Source: Blastobasis lacticolella (Eukaryota > Arthropoda > Insecta > Lepidoptera > Blastobasidae). From it: a stretch of DNA of 64,000 nucleotides. The notes beneath the pieces were generated by a model that was not told where the DNA came from, searched no databases, and saw nothing but the letters and a program-made list of their open reading frames with translations. The DNA is taken from contig LR990043.1 of the NCBI GenBank assembly GCA_905147135.1, forward strand, positions 21,949,584-22,013,583. The letters are read 5' to 3'. This document shows, one piece after another, positions 10,808 through 21,780 of the stretch (position 1 is the first letter of the stretch; every line of letters starts with the position of its first letter). A program made the translations under genes and the position numbers.

Positions 10808-10850
10808 TTTATTTATTTATTGGAGTACCAACAGCCATATAAAACCATAA
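10808..10850 (-). mobile_element. LINE 3' terminus with (TTTA)n-type tail
   Basis: The minus strand reads GGTTTTATATGGCTGTTGG, TACTCCAATAAATAAATAAA. The same terminus occurs at 52997-53042, so it is the 3' end of a LINE-like family. Confidence 0.6.
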
Positions 10851-11540
10851 TGCAACTCAAGTACCAGAAAACGAATTGTGGAAAAGTTCGTACTAATAAA
10901 AGTTGCAACTCAACATCTGTCATTTGAATAACAATCACACGTTTGACATGCGATGCAATTGCAATGTTACTGCAACTGAGACGATTTCTGTACCAGAATC
11001 GAAGCCCAGGCCTCTTCAGCTTAGACCAACGACTGAGATGATTTTGTCTCCGCCTGTACACTCCCAATTCGCTGACGGAATTCAAACTTGGCTAATATTA
11101 ACACTTTACCAGCATTAATTGGTTGTAATGAATATGGAGCGTCTCAAAAGACTTGGCCAATATTGATTGAGCATTCCACCCGAGAGTTACGTAGATCGAT
11201 CACTCGATTTGCTATGACATGGTGTGCTGGAAGATCAGAATCGTCTACAGTGAGCTGTCTCGGTTTGGTTCGTAACTTTGTAATGGATAGTTTCTAGATC
11301 TTCACTTGATAGTTCTCAGTATTGTGCCACAAAATTGTGTTGGTAAAAGACGCCTATTATGTGTCAGAATCAGTATTTATACAATTCACATGAGTGGATT
11401 GTGATTTACGAAAAGGTTTTGAATAATGACTTTGTATTATTCTTGACGAGCTGTAACCAGTCCACTATTGGGTCAGAACCTCTTCCATATTATTGGTTGA
11501 TTTTCAAATAAACATAAACAAGATTTAGTTTGACGCCATC
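10851..11540. other. unassigned DNA
   Basis: Two overlapping small frames on opposite strands (10813-11118) have no known motif. No gene was recognised. Confidence 0.4.
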
Positions 11541-11700
11541 CGATACACCCACACTACGTAGACCCTCTGTTGGTCACGACGCGAAGGTTCTACAGAACGT
11601 TTCTCGCTCGTACGATTCGGATGTGGAATGAGCTTCCAGCCACAGTGTTTCCTTTGGACTATGACATGAAATCGTTCAAGGGGTATATTACAGGTCTCTT
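11541..11700 (+). mobile_element. jockey/CR1-type LINE ORF2 C-terminal remnant
   Basis: One frame reads RRFYRTFLARTIRMWNELPATVFP followed by DYDMKSFKGYI across 11579-11690. The pattern RSF.PRT.R.WN.LP..VFP then a Phe-Lys helix is the conserved C-terminus of ORF2 in jockey/CR1-like non-LTR retrotransposons. Upstream, PHYVDPLLV is the matching lead-in. No reverse-transcriptase core is present, as expected for 5' truncation. It runs directly into a family C sequence, which may be part of its 3' UTR. Confidence 0.7.
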
Positions 11701-11900
11701 CAGAGTAGGCAGAAACTATCAAGTGCCACAAGCTACAATACTGATACACCTCTCTCGCTTCATCTACATTCATTCACCTTTTCATGCATTTACGCCGGTT
11801 GAGGGTACTCCTGGCCTAGTCTTTTTGGAGCAGATCATTTATTTGATCTGTATATGTCCTTCTCGGGCGCCGTCTACTAACCCTCCCATTCACAATCGTA
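11690..11900 (+). repeat. family C dispersed repeat
   Basis: It contains GTAGGCAGAAACTAT, CAAGCTACAATACTGA and CTTCATCTACATTCATTCACC blocks shared with 31446-31565 and 47570-47705. Because it follows the ORF2 stop region of the LINE remnant, family C may represent that LINE's 3' UTR. Confidence 0.6.
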
Positions 11901-11940
11901 TGTTTTTCATAAAAAAATAGATGATCCTCCACAACCCTCT

Positions 11941-11990
11941 CTCGGTATACGATCGATCTCGGTATACGAGCGATCTCGGTATAGGAAGCG
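11941..11990. repeat. 17-bp tandem repeat, 3 copies
   Basis: CTCGGTATACGATCGAT-like units start at 11941, 11958 and 11975, the last one diverged. Confidence 0.8.
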
Positions 11991-14525
11991 AATTGTACTT
12001 GCTGGGTACTCTTCCGGGCGGACCCTGCAAAAGTTATCTTTTTCCTTTTCCCTTGTCAATGCTACCAAAAATCGAGCACCACGTCACTTGGCTTGTTCGT
12101 TGCTTCAAATTTGGCTTACGATTGGTCTTCTAACTCCATTTAAGACCTTACTTTGACAGAGTTTTCCTTAGACCCCACCAAGTAATTTTTAGGAGGCAAC
12201 TAAGTAACAAGTATAGAATTTCGCCTTTGGCAACTGGTTGAGTAGCAATATTATTTTATCCTTTTTGACGACTGGTTGCGAAACTTATTTGCCATGGTGA
12301 CCGATGGGTTTTACCCTCCATGCCCTATTGTGGCGACTCTGACACTGGAGTGGTAGCCTCTTAGGTTCCGGCTTAGGTTACATACAAGTTATAGGATCAG
12401 CTGATCGCTAGTTAACCTACAACGATTTAACCCCGCCCCGCCTATTTAGCGCAAATAATTGAAACATCAATTCGGGAGCGTCCATAAACTACATTCCTGC
12501 GCAGTTAATTGTTTTCAGTTTCGAGCGTCGCACGATTTACGCCGTATTGTGGGCCCGGCATATATACGGCGGCAAAACAAGGCCCCGCTTTCGTACCTGC
12601 CTTGAAGCGGCTAGCTTGCGGCCGAGACAATGTCCATTGCACGGTTAAGGGTGGTGGAGATTTGCGGACAATTCACAGACAAATAGACATAGACGTATCT
12701 TTATTTTGTCCAATAACACATTAAAAAAAACCAACAAATAAGTACATAATAAAGAAGCAGGGCGATGCGTCGTCGGACCAAATTGGACCAGCCTCAGCAT
12801 AATGCTATGAATGGCAGCAGCGAATCATGGCGCTAATTTCCTGAATGACCCTTAATATAGCTCGATGCGCGCACTATTTGTCTTGTGTGTTTAGTTTTGA
12901 CATTCATCAGTGTTTTTTAAGAACCTAAACTGAATAAATATGTTTGACTTTAACTTTGAGTAATCTATCCGAAAGGCTGGCTGAATTGTATCTGTACTAG
13001 CTGGGGTTTCATTCACCCACACAGTTCCCTGAAGACATTTAACTTTCTCACGCGATCCTATTATTATTTCGGGACTAAGAGTACTTAATAATATTCTTAA
13101 ATAGAGCACCTTTCTCTTAGTGAAATCATTTTCAAAATCGAGTCAGTGAATTTGGGAGATTACTTCAAACATCCAAATAAACAAACGCATAAACTGTTCC
13201 TCTTTTTAACATTGGTATATAATTATATTAGTTGTGTAAAGATTTTTTGATGCTGAGTTATGAGGTACTAAATAGAATAAATTGTAAATGCCTAAATAAA
13301 AATATAACGGTAAAGAAATGCTTAGACATCTCCAATAACCCTACCTCCAAAGATCCTTCCTCTGTCCTATACGACATTTAAAAGCAATTCAATCTCAATG
13401 CGCGCTCGAACGAAAAACCACCCGAATCCGAACTTCGCCGTGCCGCGTCCCCGTACAACGGAGCTGGTTCACAAACACCCTAACTTACGAGGCAGACTTA
13501 GCACAGCAGGGACTTTATTGCGTCTCTTAGCTTCGTTGTAGGCTCTTTACACTGGCTTCGGTGGCGCATTGTAAATAACCGGTACATCTAAGGCGTCTTT
13601 ATGCTAAGAGGGCGGTGGATTTACAAGCTTCGAGCGAGCAGTTTTAGTGGTAATTTCGGTTCGGAGCGTGTGGTGACGCTATCGAGCGTGTTAGGTGCGT
13701 GGTATAGTTTCCGTATTTAATTAACAGCGTCTATTTCAATATTTTGGATAAAATCTCATTAGATAGTCTGAGTCAAAGTAAATACACAAAAAACACACTT
13801 GTTTAATAGGCTCTATTACAATTACGAGCAATCGTCATAGCAGGGCAACGTGGGTCTCCTTTTCTACTTCTGCTTGTCGACTTCACTCGGCGTTTGGCAT
13901 CCTTGGTTTATGCCATTTACGAGCAAGTGTATTGAAAATAAATATTATATTCGTCATTATTTAATTCGAATTTAGTATACGAATCGTTTCTGAATAAAGT
14001 TTTACCAGTTAGGTCCCATGATGGCATTTATTTATTAATGTTTCGTACCAACATTTGCATGAATTACTTCTGTTCTAAACTTGTCGCTAACTAAAATTAA
14101 AAATATTGGAACTATTTATATAGAATAAAGGAAACAGGTAAGCTGCAGTGCAAGGAAGGCAACGAAATACAAATTGCCGGTCAATTATATCTGTAACAAT
14201 GAAGTATTGCTTCTACGGAAAATATATCATAACATCAGGGTATACCGGTCGGTTGTTAAAGGATTTATTTACAACATTTATTGTGAAATCGTTTGTATCA
14301 CTTTATTGGAAAAAGTAAACGATAAAGGTGGCATTGTTGCACTATTATTTCTACCGTTTTATTTTCAATGGGGTGAATCAATGCTAAATCTCAGTTTACA
14401 TCCTTCTCAAGTCTTTCCTGGCAAGCATCGTCATCATCATCTCATTCACAAGACATTTACTGCCCCACGTAAGCCTCCTCCCAAGACTTTTTTTTATTAG
14501 AGTAGCTAAATTTTTTTATTAGTCT
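11991..14525. other. unassigned region with two GC-rich blocks
   Basis: No coding family was recognised. 12490-12670 and 13380-13720 are GC-rich and CpG-bearing against AT-rich flanks, and could be conserved non-coding or promoter-type elements. On the minus strand a GTAAGT donor-like site lies in CTGCCTCGTAAGT near 13485, but no coding frame could be tied to it. If the Sidestep-like gene continues leftward, its next exon would be in or beyond this interval; I did not find it. Confidence 0.35.
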
Positions 14526-14785
14526 AGCCAAGCATTTGACCGCCATCTTTCCTGGTGCAGGGGACGATACGGCCGAAGATGGAGCATTCCTGTCCAATAA
14601 TAGCCTATTCACTGGCGCTTAAAAGACGTCCAGATTAAAATGATCAGGGAACACACTCGCAGGCAACGTATTCCATTCCTTAGCCGAACGCATTTTAATG
14701 TTTGAAAACTAAAGGCTCGTGCTGATAGCTGTGTGATCCAAGACATAAGGACGAAGTGCTCGCTCTCGAATGTGCCTCTTGTATA
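14526..14785 (-). mobile_element. LINE ORF2 C-terminal remnant (jockey/CR1-like)
   Basis: The minus strand reads LRPYVLDHTAIST, then after a stop SAKEWNTLPASVFPDHFNLDVF, then a frame change and VNRLL..APSSAVSS. WN.LPASVFP..FNL..FK is the conserved end of ORF2 in jockey/CR1-like LINEs, and this family also appears at 35985-36197 and 52068-52215. The stop and the frameshift mark it as dead. It lies 110 bp downstream of the Sidestep-like exon on the same strand, inside the following intron. Confidence 0.7.
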
Positions 14786-14895
14786 CACCGGCTTTCAGCG
14801 ATCATTACCAGATCATCCATCCATCTCGTGGAGGGTCATGCTACGCTTCGATTTCCTGTACCATGATAGTAAAGCAAGCTAAAGAAATCACTCAC

Positions 14896-15104
14896 CGACA
14901 ACAGTGAGGTTGTATCTGAAGCTGGTGGTCTGCGTGTTCCTGAAGTCCACCCGGCATCTGTAGACGCCTTCATCGTGTCGCTTCACGTCGCGCACGAGCA
15001 GCGACGCTGGTGGTGGGCTGGTGGAGAAGTAGGCTCTCGGGCCAAACACCTCCGGGGCTGACCAATGGCGCGCCTCGGAAAGGTGCTTCCCTCGGACGTC
15101 GAAA
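14896..15104 (-). CDS. internal exon of a Sidestep-family immunoglobulin adhesion receptor
   Basis: The minus strand carries a 209-nt exon bounded by a pyrimidine-rich acceptor (TTCCAG, 15110-15105) and a consensus donor (GTGAGT, 14895-14890). One nucleotide completes a split codon, 69 codons follow, and one nucleotide starts the next codon. The peptide starts FDVRGKHLSEARHWS, passes FGPRAYFSTSP, and ends with DEGVYRCRVDFRN and YNLTVV. This is the C', E, F and G strand half of a V/I-set Ig domain. DxGxYxC holds the F-strand Tyr and the second disulfide Cys; the partner Cys and Trp would lie in the preceding exon. The DVRG, HWS, FG.RAYF and YRCRVDF pattern is that of the first Ig domain of insect Sidestep proteins, transmembrane receptors that bind Beat-family proteins in axon and motor-axon guidance. 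Which paralogue this is cannot be told. No other exon was found in the window, so flanking introns are long. No stop or frameshift is visible. Confidence 0.82.
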
Positions 15105-15561
15105 CTGGAATGGAAGGAGAAATTAGTTGTTAAAATTTATTTATTAATTCGTTGTTTCATATAATTTACTTAATTTTCAGAAAATTTACAATATGACATG
15201 TTTTTAAAATTTTTATTTTTGTATGTGATATTTCAGTCTTTAATAATTGTTTTGACATTATGAGTTTTTTTCAATCTAATATTTGTATGCTCCCTTGGGG
15301 CAAAAGTAGAGGACAACTCAATAATTATAACAACTTATGTATTACATACTTTTACAAATAAATGAATTGAATTTGAATTGAATAGAAAATCGTTCTTAAA
15401 ATTGATAACCAATGGTAGTCCATTGCTGAACTTGAGGCAGAAACGTTACTATGAGCTCTCATAGTGCGCAAACGCACAGGGTTCCAACTGATAATACAGT
15501 GTTGATGGACACTATGCCTCCGTCAAAATGAATAAAATTCACCAATCGTAGATAGAGCTGT
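15105..15561. other. intron of the Sidestep-like gene
   Basis: Follows directly from the exon acceptor at its left edge. The sequence is AT-rich with a CAAATAAATGAATTGAATTTGAATTG stretch near 15354-15382 typical of a LINE 3' tail. No exon was recognised. Confidence 0.5.
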
Positions 15562-15640
15562 ATTTTTTTTATATCACTAATGTGGCAAACAAGCTTGCGG
15601 CCTGCCTGATGATAAGCAGTCACCGCAGCCTATGTTTATT
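15562..15640 (-). mobile_element. family D LINE-like 3' end fragment
   Basis: T-run followed by GTGGCAAACAAGCTTGCGG and GATAAGCAGTCACCGCAGCC, matching 9830-9932 closely. Confidence 0.7.
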
Positions 15641-15803
15641 GAGGATCACTAACAATTTATACACTGATACATAAATATGTAAAATAGCATTGCATTGATT
15701 ATGACTAACAAACTTAGCTAAGCGTTAAATTACTTAAAAGTGACCGCAGCATACAAAGAGCCGCTGTCAGAAGCTTACTTCACATATTAAAGCTACTTTA
15801 CTA

Positions 15804-15979
15804 AGGGCCGATTTTTCAATCCTCAGATAACATTTATCTGTCTAATAAAATAATATACTGCCAAATTAAAACAAACAGTTATTTTTTACTTATACATGAA
15901 GATAGGTACGTTTTTATTTTAGTCGCATAATAACTTATCAGACTGATATATTTTATCTGAGAATTGAACAATCGGCTCT
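15804..15979. mobile_element. MITE, 176 bp, TA-flanked
   Basis: The terminal inverted repeats AGGGCCGATTTTTCAATCC (left) and AGAGCCGATTGTTCAATTC (right, read inward) continue into CTCAGATAA on both sides, giving about 28 bp. It is flanked by TA at 15802-15803 and 15980-15981. It is non-coding. A TA target fits Tc1/mariner-like transposition. I recognise this terminus as common in lepidopteran genomes, from memory. Confidence 0.8.
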
Positions 15980-15981
15980 TA

Positions 15982-16697
15982 GACAAGTATTGTTTGTTAA
16001 GAGTCTAAGTCTAACTCATTATAACTGATGTAAACAATAGCTTCGCCACCGAATATTGATTTCTAATAATATTGGAAGGAGTTCGAGAAAGTTCTAAATA
16101 TAATGTAATTTTGGAACGAAAACAAAATCATTAACCTACTTTCAACCTATCCTACATGTCATCAGAAATCACACATCTACATCATCTTTTAACCACATAT
16201 TCTAATAAAAAACCTTACAAACCTTTAATCTATACCCTTCACCACTGTGAATTGAGCAGTAAAAATGCATTCCCCTAGTGGTCGCGGCATAGAAATATCT
16301 GGATTGAACAAGTTCGCGGCGGATATTGGCAGTGGTAACTGGAAATATAGAAATATATTTGTCAACGGCACTCCGACGAACCGCACGTCAGAATACCCCA
16401 GTCTGCGGAGTTGCTGGCCTTTCAAAGTTTCCAACCGTCATGGGTGAAAGAGCGGTACATATACTGCGTGTTGAGGCTGTGTTTTCAAGTTTTAGTTGCG
16501 ACCACATCAAGTAAGTCCGCATTTAGATGTTTGAGGACGCGAAATTGGGTTGTGCAAATTAAGATGTTTCACATTTTGGTGAAAATTAGAGTCCTTGCAA
16601 TACCATCTTAATTTATTTGGGTACTTGCAACACTATATTGCCGCTTAATTAATACTTTAAACAGTAAACTTTTTAATGCAAAAACCTAATATAGACA
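15982..16697. other. unassigned DNA
   Basis: Several short overlapping frames at 16225-16611 lie on both strands over a mildly GC-rich block. None has a known motif, so no gene is called. Confidence 0.4.
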
Positions 16698-16880
16698 TAA
16701 TGTCACGCCGTTGCTCATTGGGGTACGTAGGCAGAGACCACATAGTTTCCCGATTGTTTCCATTTCCTCGGTCCTGACCAACCCATCCCGTATCTTCCAC
16801 ATTCATCAACCTTACCAATGATTTGGAGAACCGCGGCTTTGGCTGTGGAGAGGGATTTGTCTCTTTGCTGTCAGAGACGA
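16698..16880 (+). repeat. family C block followed by family D internal block
   Basis: 16698-16812 carries TACGTAGGCAGAGACCACA and CTTCCACATTCATCAACC (family C). 16825-16880 carries GAACCGCGGCTTTGGCTGTG, shared with 51648-51675 of the long family D copy. The two are joined, suggesting one parent or a nested insertion. Confidence 0.55.
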
Positions 16881-16941
16881 TTTGACTTGACTTGCCTAAT
16901 AGAGGCGGGGAACGCATACCCTTGATAATGAAAATAATTTA

Positions 16942-17240
16942 TTATTGTTTATTTATATAATTGTTCACCGGACAGCCAGTTCCTCGATTCGGCAAGCTAA
17001 ATATTCGTCTAAAAGTCACCCGTATTACATGACCGCCGCCTGGGAACTCGGCCCACCAATAAAGGCGGCAGACACAGGATGCGGTCGATATTTCATGCGC
17101 TATCTTGTTATAACTGTCATGTGCGAGGAGATACCATTGACGGGCGGCGTGTGACGCGCGTCGGCGTAATGTCGGCGTGATGTCGGCGAATGACGGTGGT
17201 GTCGGCGAAACTCGGCGGCCTTGTATTGACGGGCCCTTTG
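16942..17240. other. GC-rich island, open on the minus strand
   Basis: A minus-strand frame of 195 codons spans 16942-17529, but its upstream half is AT-rich and low-complexity and no domain is recognisable. The GC-rich half reads CRLYWWAEFPGGGHV and Arg-rich sequence. It is more likely a chance frame across a CpG-rich non-coding element than a gene. TGTCGGCG repeats occupy 17158-17220. Confidence 0.3.
17158..17220. repeat. degenerate TGTCGGCG direct repeats
   Basis: GTCGGCG recurs six times in about 60 bp with irregular spacing (GCGTCGGCG, ATGTCGGCG twice, GTGTCGGCG, ACTCGGCGG). Confidence 0.7.
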
Positions 17241-17945
17241 TGAATTTGCAATGCTGTTTCGTTTGAAATTGTTGGAAATTGTGGAGTATATTACGTCTGC
17301 CATTAAAGTGACATAACCAAAATATATGGTTACCACTTTCAAGTAGCACGTTTAGAAAAAATATCATGGATATACTAAAATATAGGTTAGATCCACTAAA
17401 GGGATAAAGTTTACACTCGGAAGGTACGTGCCTGAATGAGCCTACTCTCATACATATAAGTAGATAGATAGGTAAATTCTTTAGTAAGTATAATGTATCT
17501 ATGTTATTATGTATTTTGTATCTAATCAATTATCCAATTATTTGTGTATTAATATTATGTATTATATGCTGTATACTTAATACTTATATTAAATATCAAA
17601 CCCACACTTTAGCACCATTTTACTTTTACTTTTCTTTTTTGTTTTTGTAATTTTTGCTTTTACTTTAAGATGGCATACGTCTGCTTTGTTAATCGTACAT
17701 TTGTTTAAACTCGTTGTGATAGCCTATTATTGGCTTATATAAAATATACATGAACTATTGTTATACATGAAATGTAAATTGTGCTGTTGGATATCCTACA
17801 ATAAAAAAAATATAAAAAAAAATGACGTCCTTTTAAAGTTTCTACACACACAGTTAGTTTGGCTCGATAAAGTTTATTTAATCATCAAGCGTCATGATGA
17901 TGAGTAACCTTCTGGTTATCTAAAAGACTAAAATAAATAATAAAC
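17241..17945. other. unassigned AT-rich DNA
   Basis: No gene was recognised. The stretch ends with A-rich and T-rich runs (17800-17822) that may be LINE tails. Confidence 0.4.
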
Positions 17946-18262
17946 ATCTTGGCGTTAATATCCCGGTTGTGCTCTCGCGCACGAGGGCCCAGTGTCCGCC
18001 TCGACCATGGTCCAGGATTTGGCAGATACGATACAGTGGAGCGACTGCCATCTGACCTCCATGACCCTGCTACCAGGAGCACCTGACCAGCTTGGATCAT
18101 GGTTAAACATTCAGTCGTCTGAATGTGCAAGTTTCATTACGAAGTTTTCCCTCACCGTAAGAGCATCAGTTAGTATTCAAAAAAGAGTCATAGGTACATG
18201 GCTGCAGTGGAATTTGTACCCGGTACCTCTTGCTAACGAGTCGGATACCACATCAACGCTCC
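17946..18262 (-). mobile_element. SINE B, near full length
   Basis: The copy begins at the ATCTTGGCGTTAAT terminus and contains CTCTCGCGCACGAG, ATGGTCCAGGATTTGG, CTGCCATCTGACCTCC and the tRNA-like head near 18205-18262 (TGTACCCGG..CTAACGAGTCGGATA). The head is degraded compared with 30547-30910. Confidence 0.8.
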
Positions 18263-18532
18263 ATGGTTATCTGAGAGACTATTTTAGTAGTTAATTCAGC
18301 CCACATCTCACTCAGAGCTAATGGTGATACATTACAGGACATAGTCCCTAAACACCTTCACACTTTGTGGCCGAACTAACGCTGTATTTTTAATAAGAAC
18401 GGTTGCTGGTGCTAGTAGTCGGTCTGTCACCCCTGTTTGTTTAACTTGGACCTTTTTTGTAATTAATAAAGTTTACGATGAGTTTATTAAGAAGCTAAGG
18501 TATTATTTTTGTAACTTCAAAATGGGCAGCAG
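18263..18532. other. unassigned DNA
   Basis: No exon or repeat was recognised. Confidence 0.4.
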
Positions 18533-18634
18533 CATTTTGTTTTGAGTACTATCAACCTTCAAGGCGGAGAGCCCTTGCGTGCCGCGCGAGGGCGAAAGCG
18601 GGACATAACGCCAAGATGATGATGATGACGACTT
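18533..18634 (+). mobile_element. SINE 3' fragment, G-like block with SINE B-type tail
   Basis: AATGGGCAGCAGC is the SINE G core motif. AAGCGGGACATAACGCCAAG followed by (GAT)n is the SINE B 3' end. The junction suggests a composite or adjacent insertions. Confidence 0.55.
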
Positions 18635-20061
18635 TCAATACGGCTGATCTCCACTACTGTGAAGGAGGTTCTATTTTAACAGTGGACTATTGATCGTGTT
18701 GATGAATAAAAATCCATAACAGCTAAAATCCAAATACGGCAAGGAAAAACGTTAAATATCCAATAAAACGGAGCGTCTATCGAAAAATTCCTGAGGTAAG
18801 TACCTGTTTTTAATTATAATAAACAGCTTTCACGTCCCAAGGCCTTTAGAGGTAAATTAGAGTAATAAAAAGGATTTTAAGACAATTTTTAACCGTAAAC
18901 AAAGGGAGTCTCTAAAATAATTTTCCTGCCGGTTCCTCGAAATTTCCAGGGCAAAAGGAACAATAGGAATCCAATCTTGTAACAAGACAGTTTTGAGAAT
19001 CTAATAAAAAAATTTAGACGAAGGAAATTCTTTAGACCATGCCTTTGTCGTGAAATAAGGAAGTTGCAGCGTTATTTTATTATTTTTTTCTTGATTCAGC
19101 GACTTTAGAAATGAAGCATACCTAATTAAGAAATTACTGTTTTATATATAATTTGTCAAATTGGTATTGTGCCCTTCCTCAAGGGAAATTTGAATTATAT
19201 CGGTACAACTGACAGTTATTACATATTTACATACAATATTAGTAATAAAATTTTACAATATCCAGACACCCTACCACTAACTAATCACCAAAATATGTTT
19301 TACTTATAGATATACTTATATTAGACTAGCCAACGAGTCATCACAATTGAATTGTTTTTTATTCAACATATCCAAACATTATCCTGACAAAATGGATACA
19401 AAGACAAGGACATTCCGCATACTGCTCACATCCAAGCTGAATAAAACAGCATTGAATTTGAAATACAAAAGTCTATACTTACAACAAAATACCCTTGCAA
19501 CAGCAAGTCATGTCAAATCCCAAGCTTCAAGGGCTGTCTCACACTCGCTTTGGCACAAAACAAATGGTCCCAAAGTACTTTTGGTAACATTGAAATAAAC
19601 AAGGGGTATATTAAGTGGCCCAGCCCACCATTAATCATACAAAACGTTAACTCGCTACACGATTTCTGAACGTATTTACGTAATAGCGTGTGTGCTATTC
19701 AATTTATTCAGGTTCGGAAATGCATGCTATTCGGAACCAACTAGGCCATTTGTTGGGCGAATGTTTAAGGGTTAAGAAATATTTTCTTTTTACGAATTAA
19801 AAATTAAAATAGACTTTTGTGCGTAGATTTCAAAACTTGCCATTTGGGATTAGGAACCACTTTTCCAGCGGAAAGAGCGTAGATATCCCAAAATCAAAAG
19901 TCGCTCGGGAGTACTGTCGCTTGCCTATTATTAGAATTACTTTTTGATATAGGTTTGACAGGTCCAGAGGTAGCTTTTAAAACTACACAAGCGAAACTTT
20001 ACGCCCTTTTCCTGTATCTTCATAGACTACAATCTCAATTGCTACGGTGCTGACGTAATAT
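18635..20061. other. unassigned AT-rich DNA
   Basis: No exon, repeat or structured element was recognised. The 83-codon frame at 19347-19598 has no known motif. Confidence 0.45.
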
Positions 20062-20643
20062 TCTAAGATCCGGGATTATAAAAATATACCCTAATCTGTT
20101 AAATAAATAAAATAATTTTTTCTAGGCTTATTTCAATGTGTTAAATTTATAAAATCAACCTCTGCCACCGTAGGTCTGCTATAATTAATAATAGTTAATT
20201 AATTAACAATTAATTAATTTATAATTTTTACCTTCACACTGTAATTACCTGAGCGAAGCAAAAAGTTTTAATATTTTATATTATAAACCTTGTTGTACTA
20301 GGCACCCATCTCTATGACTGCTGTATTTACCTGCAGCCAGGTAAGAACAGGTAGACAATTTAACTTGTTTCCCTTACATGTTAATTGAAAAAGTCAAGTG
20401 CTATATTAAACGGCGTCAAATTTTAAACACTATAATATTTGGCTATCGTAATAAAAGCTGATGCAGCTAGAGATAATTAATAAAAATAAAAATTAATTGT
20501 TAATTAATTAATTATTATTAATTGTAGCAGACCTACGGTGGCAGAGGTTTATTTTATAAATTTATCACATTGCAATAAGCCTAAAAAAATTATTTCATTT
20601 ATTTAACAGATTAGGGTATATTTTTGTAATCCCGGATCTTAGA
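20062..20643. mobile_element. 582-bp foldback element with ~155-bp inverted ends
   Basis: The left arm starting TCTAAGATCCGGGATTA and the right arm, read inward, agree over about 155 bp. Shared blocks are AAATATACCCTAATCTG, CCTCTGCCACCGTAGG and a TTAATTAATT-rich inner part, with only scattered mismatches and small indels. The centre (about 270 bp) is AT-rich and non-coding. No clean target duplication was seen, so the class is undecided. Confidence 0.8.
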
Positions 20644-21344
20644 CTATAAGAATTTCGCATCTAATAATCATCATTCATCGTACTTTTCATACACGCTCGT
20701 CGATTTAGCCTTCTCTTGACTTAACCTTTCATTAAATGTCATCGATTTGATCCTGATAGGCACTTACATCTCGGTCCCCCCCTTTTAATACATTCATTCA
20801 CATCTTTAATAACATCACATGACAATATACCTATCAACCGAACATTATGATCTGGAAAAGCATTCAAATCCCCAAAACGAATCACCGTCCCCACACATAA
20901 CTCTGGCGCAAAATCTCGGCTAACAATTGCAATTGAACCATCAGCCAGCTAAGATATCGCGACCATAAAACACATCTCAGTGCCGACCCTGAATACGGAA
21001 ATGCATAACCATAAAAAAGATTACGAGAGAAAAATTATAGACGCAGGATTTTTCAGTCGCTCCAGGGGATCATACTTTTATCTTTATGCAGATTAAGCCC
21101 TTTTTATTATGTGGGTATTGTTTTAGTTAGATGGGAGGGATGTTGTGTATCATGTCCCAGTCGACATACAACAGAGATTCAGCGAACCCTAAAGAGTTTG
21201 AGGGTTCTATATGAGGGTGAAAACGGATCCCTAAGCCTTCGCTGTCTGTCCGTCACAGGGCTGTGTCTTTGGAACCGTAGCTAATACACGTATGAAATTT
21301 TCAAAGAATGTGTAATTGTGAGAGGTATGGTAGGGTACACATAT
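20644..21344. other. unassigned DNA
   Basis: No exon or repeat was recognised. Confidence 0.4.
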
Positions 21345-21414
21345 TTGAGTGGCATCTTTGGGAGTCGGAGGCCAAGATGCTCTTTGGATCGCGGACCCTG
21401 CGCAGCCAGTATAA
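21345..21414 (+). repeat. family K LINE-like 3' sequence
   Basis: GGAGTCGGAGGCCAAGAT, CTTTGG and TCGCGGACC match 62345-62425. It was later split by SINE B: its CCTGCGCAG..CAGTATAA end is duplicated on the far side at 21763-21780. Confidence 0.6.
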
Positions 21415-21762
21415 TAATAATGTTGACGTTAATGTCCCACTTGTGCTCTCGCGCACGAGAGCCCGGGACCAGCCTTGATCAGAATTTGACAGATGAGAAA
21501 ATTTCAGTGAAGTGACTACTATCTGACCTCCGTGACCCTGCTACTAGGGGAACCTGACCAAACCGAATCATGGTTAAACAATTAGTCGCCTGAATGTTCA
21601 GGTTTCATCACGATATTTTCCCTCACCGTAAGAGCATCGATTAGCTTTCAACTAATGTACGTTACTCAGAAAAGAGTCATTGGTACATGGCCGCAGTGGG
21701 ATTCGAACCCGGTAGCTCTCGCTTATGAGTTGCCATACCTTAACCACTCGGCCACCGACGCT
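21415..21762 (-). mobile_element. SINE B, full length with 18-bp target duplication
   Basis: Reading leftward from 21762, it has a tRNA-like head with A-box TGGCCGAGTGGTTAAGG and B-box GGGTTCGAATCCC, then a ~270-bp body ending in GAGAGCACAAGTGGGAC and ATTAACGTCAA. It is flanked by CCTGCGCAGCCAGTATAA (21397-21414) and CCTGCGCAGTCAGTATAA (21763-21780), one mismatch in 18. The long duplication shows LINE-style target-primed insertion into a family K repeat. Confidence 0.88.
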
Positions 21763-21780
21763 CCTGCGCAGTCAGTATAA

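Noticed and set aside
16942..17529. 195-codon minus-strand ORF as a gene
   Set aside because: Half is AT-rich low-complexity sequence, no domain is recognisable, and the other half is a CpG-rich block with direct repeats.
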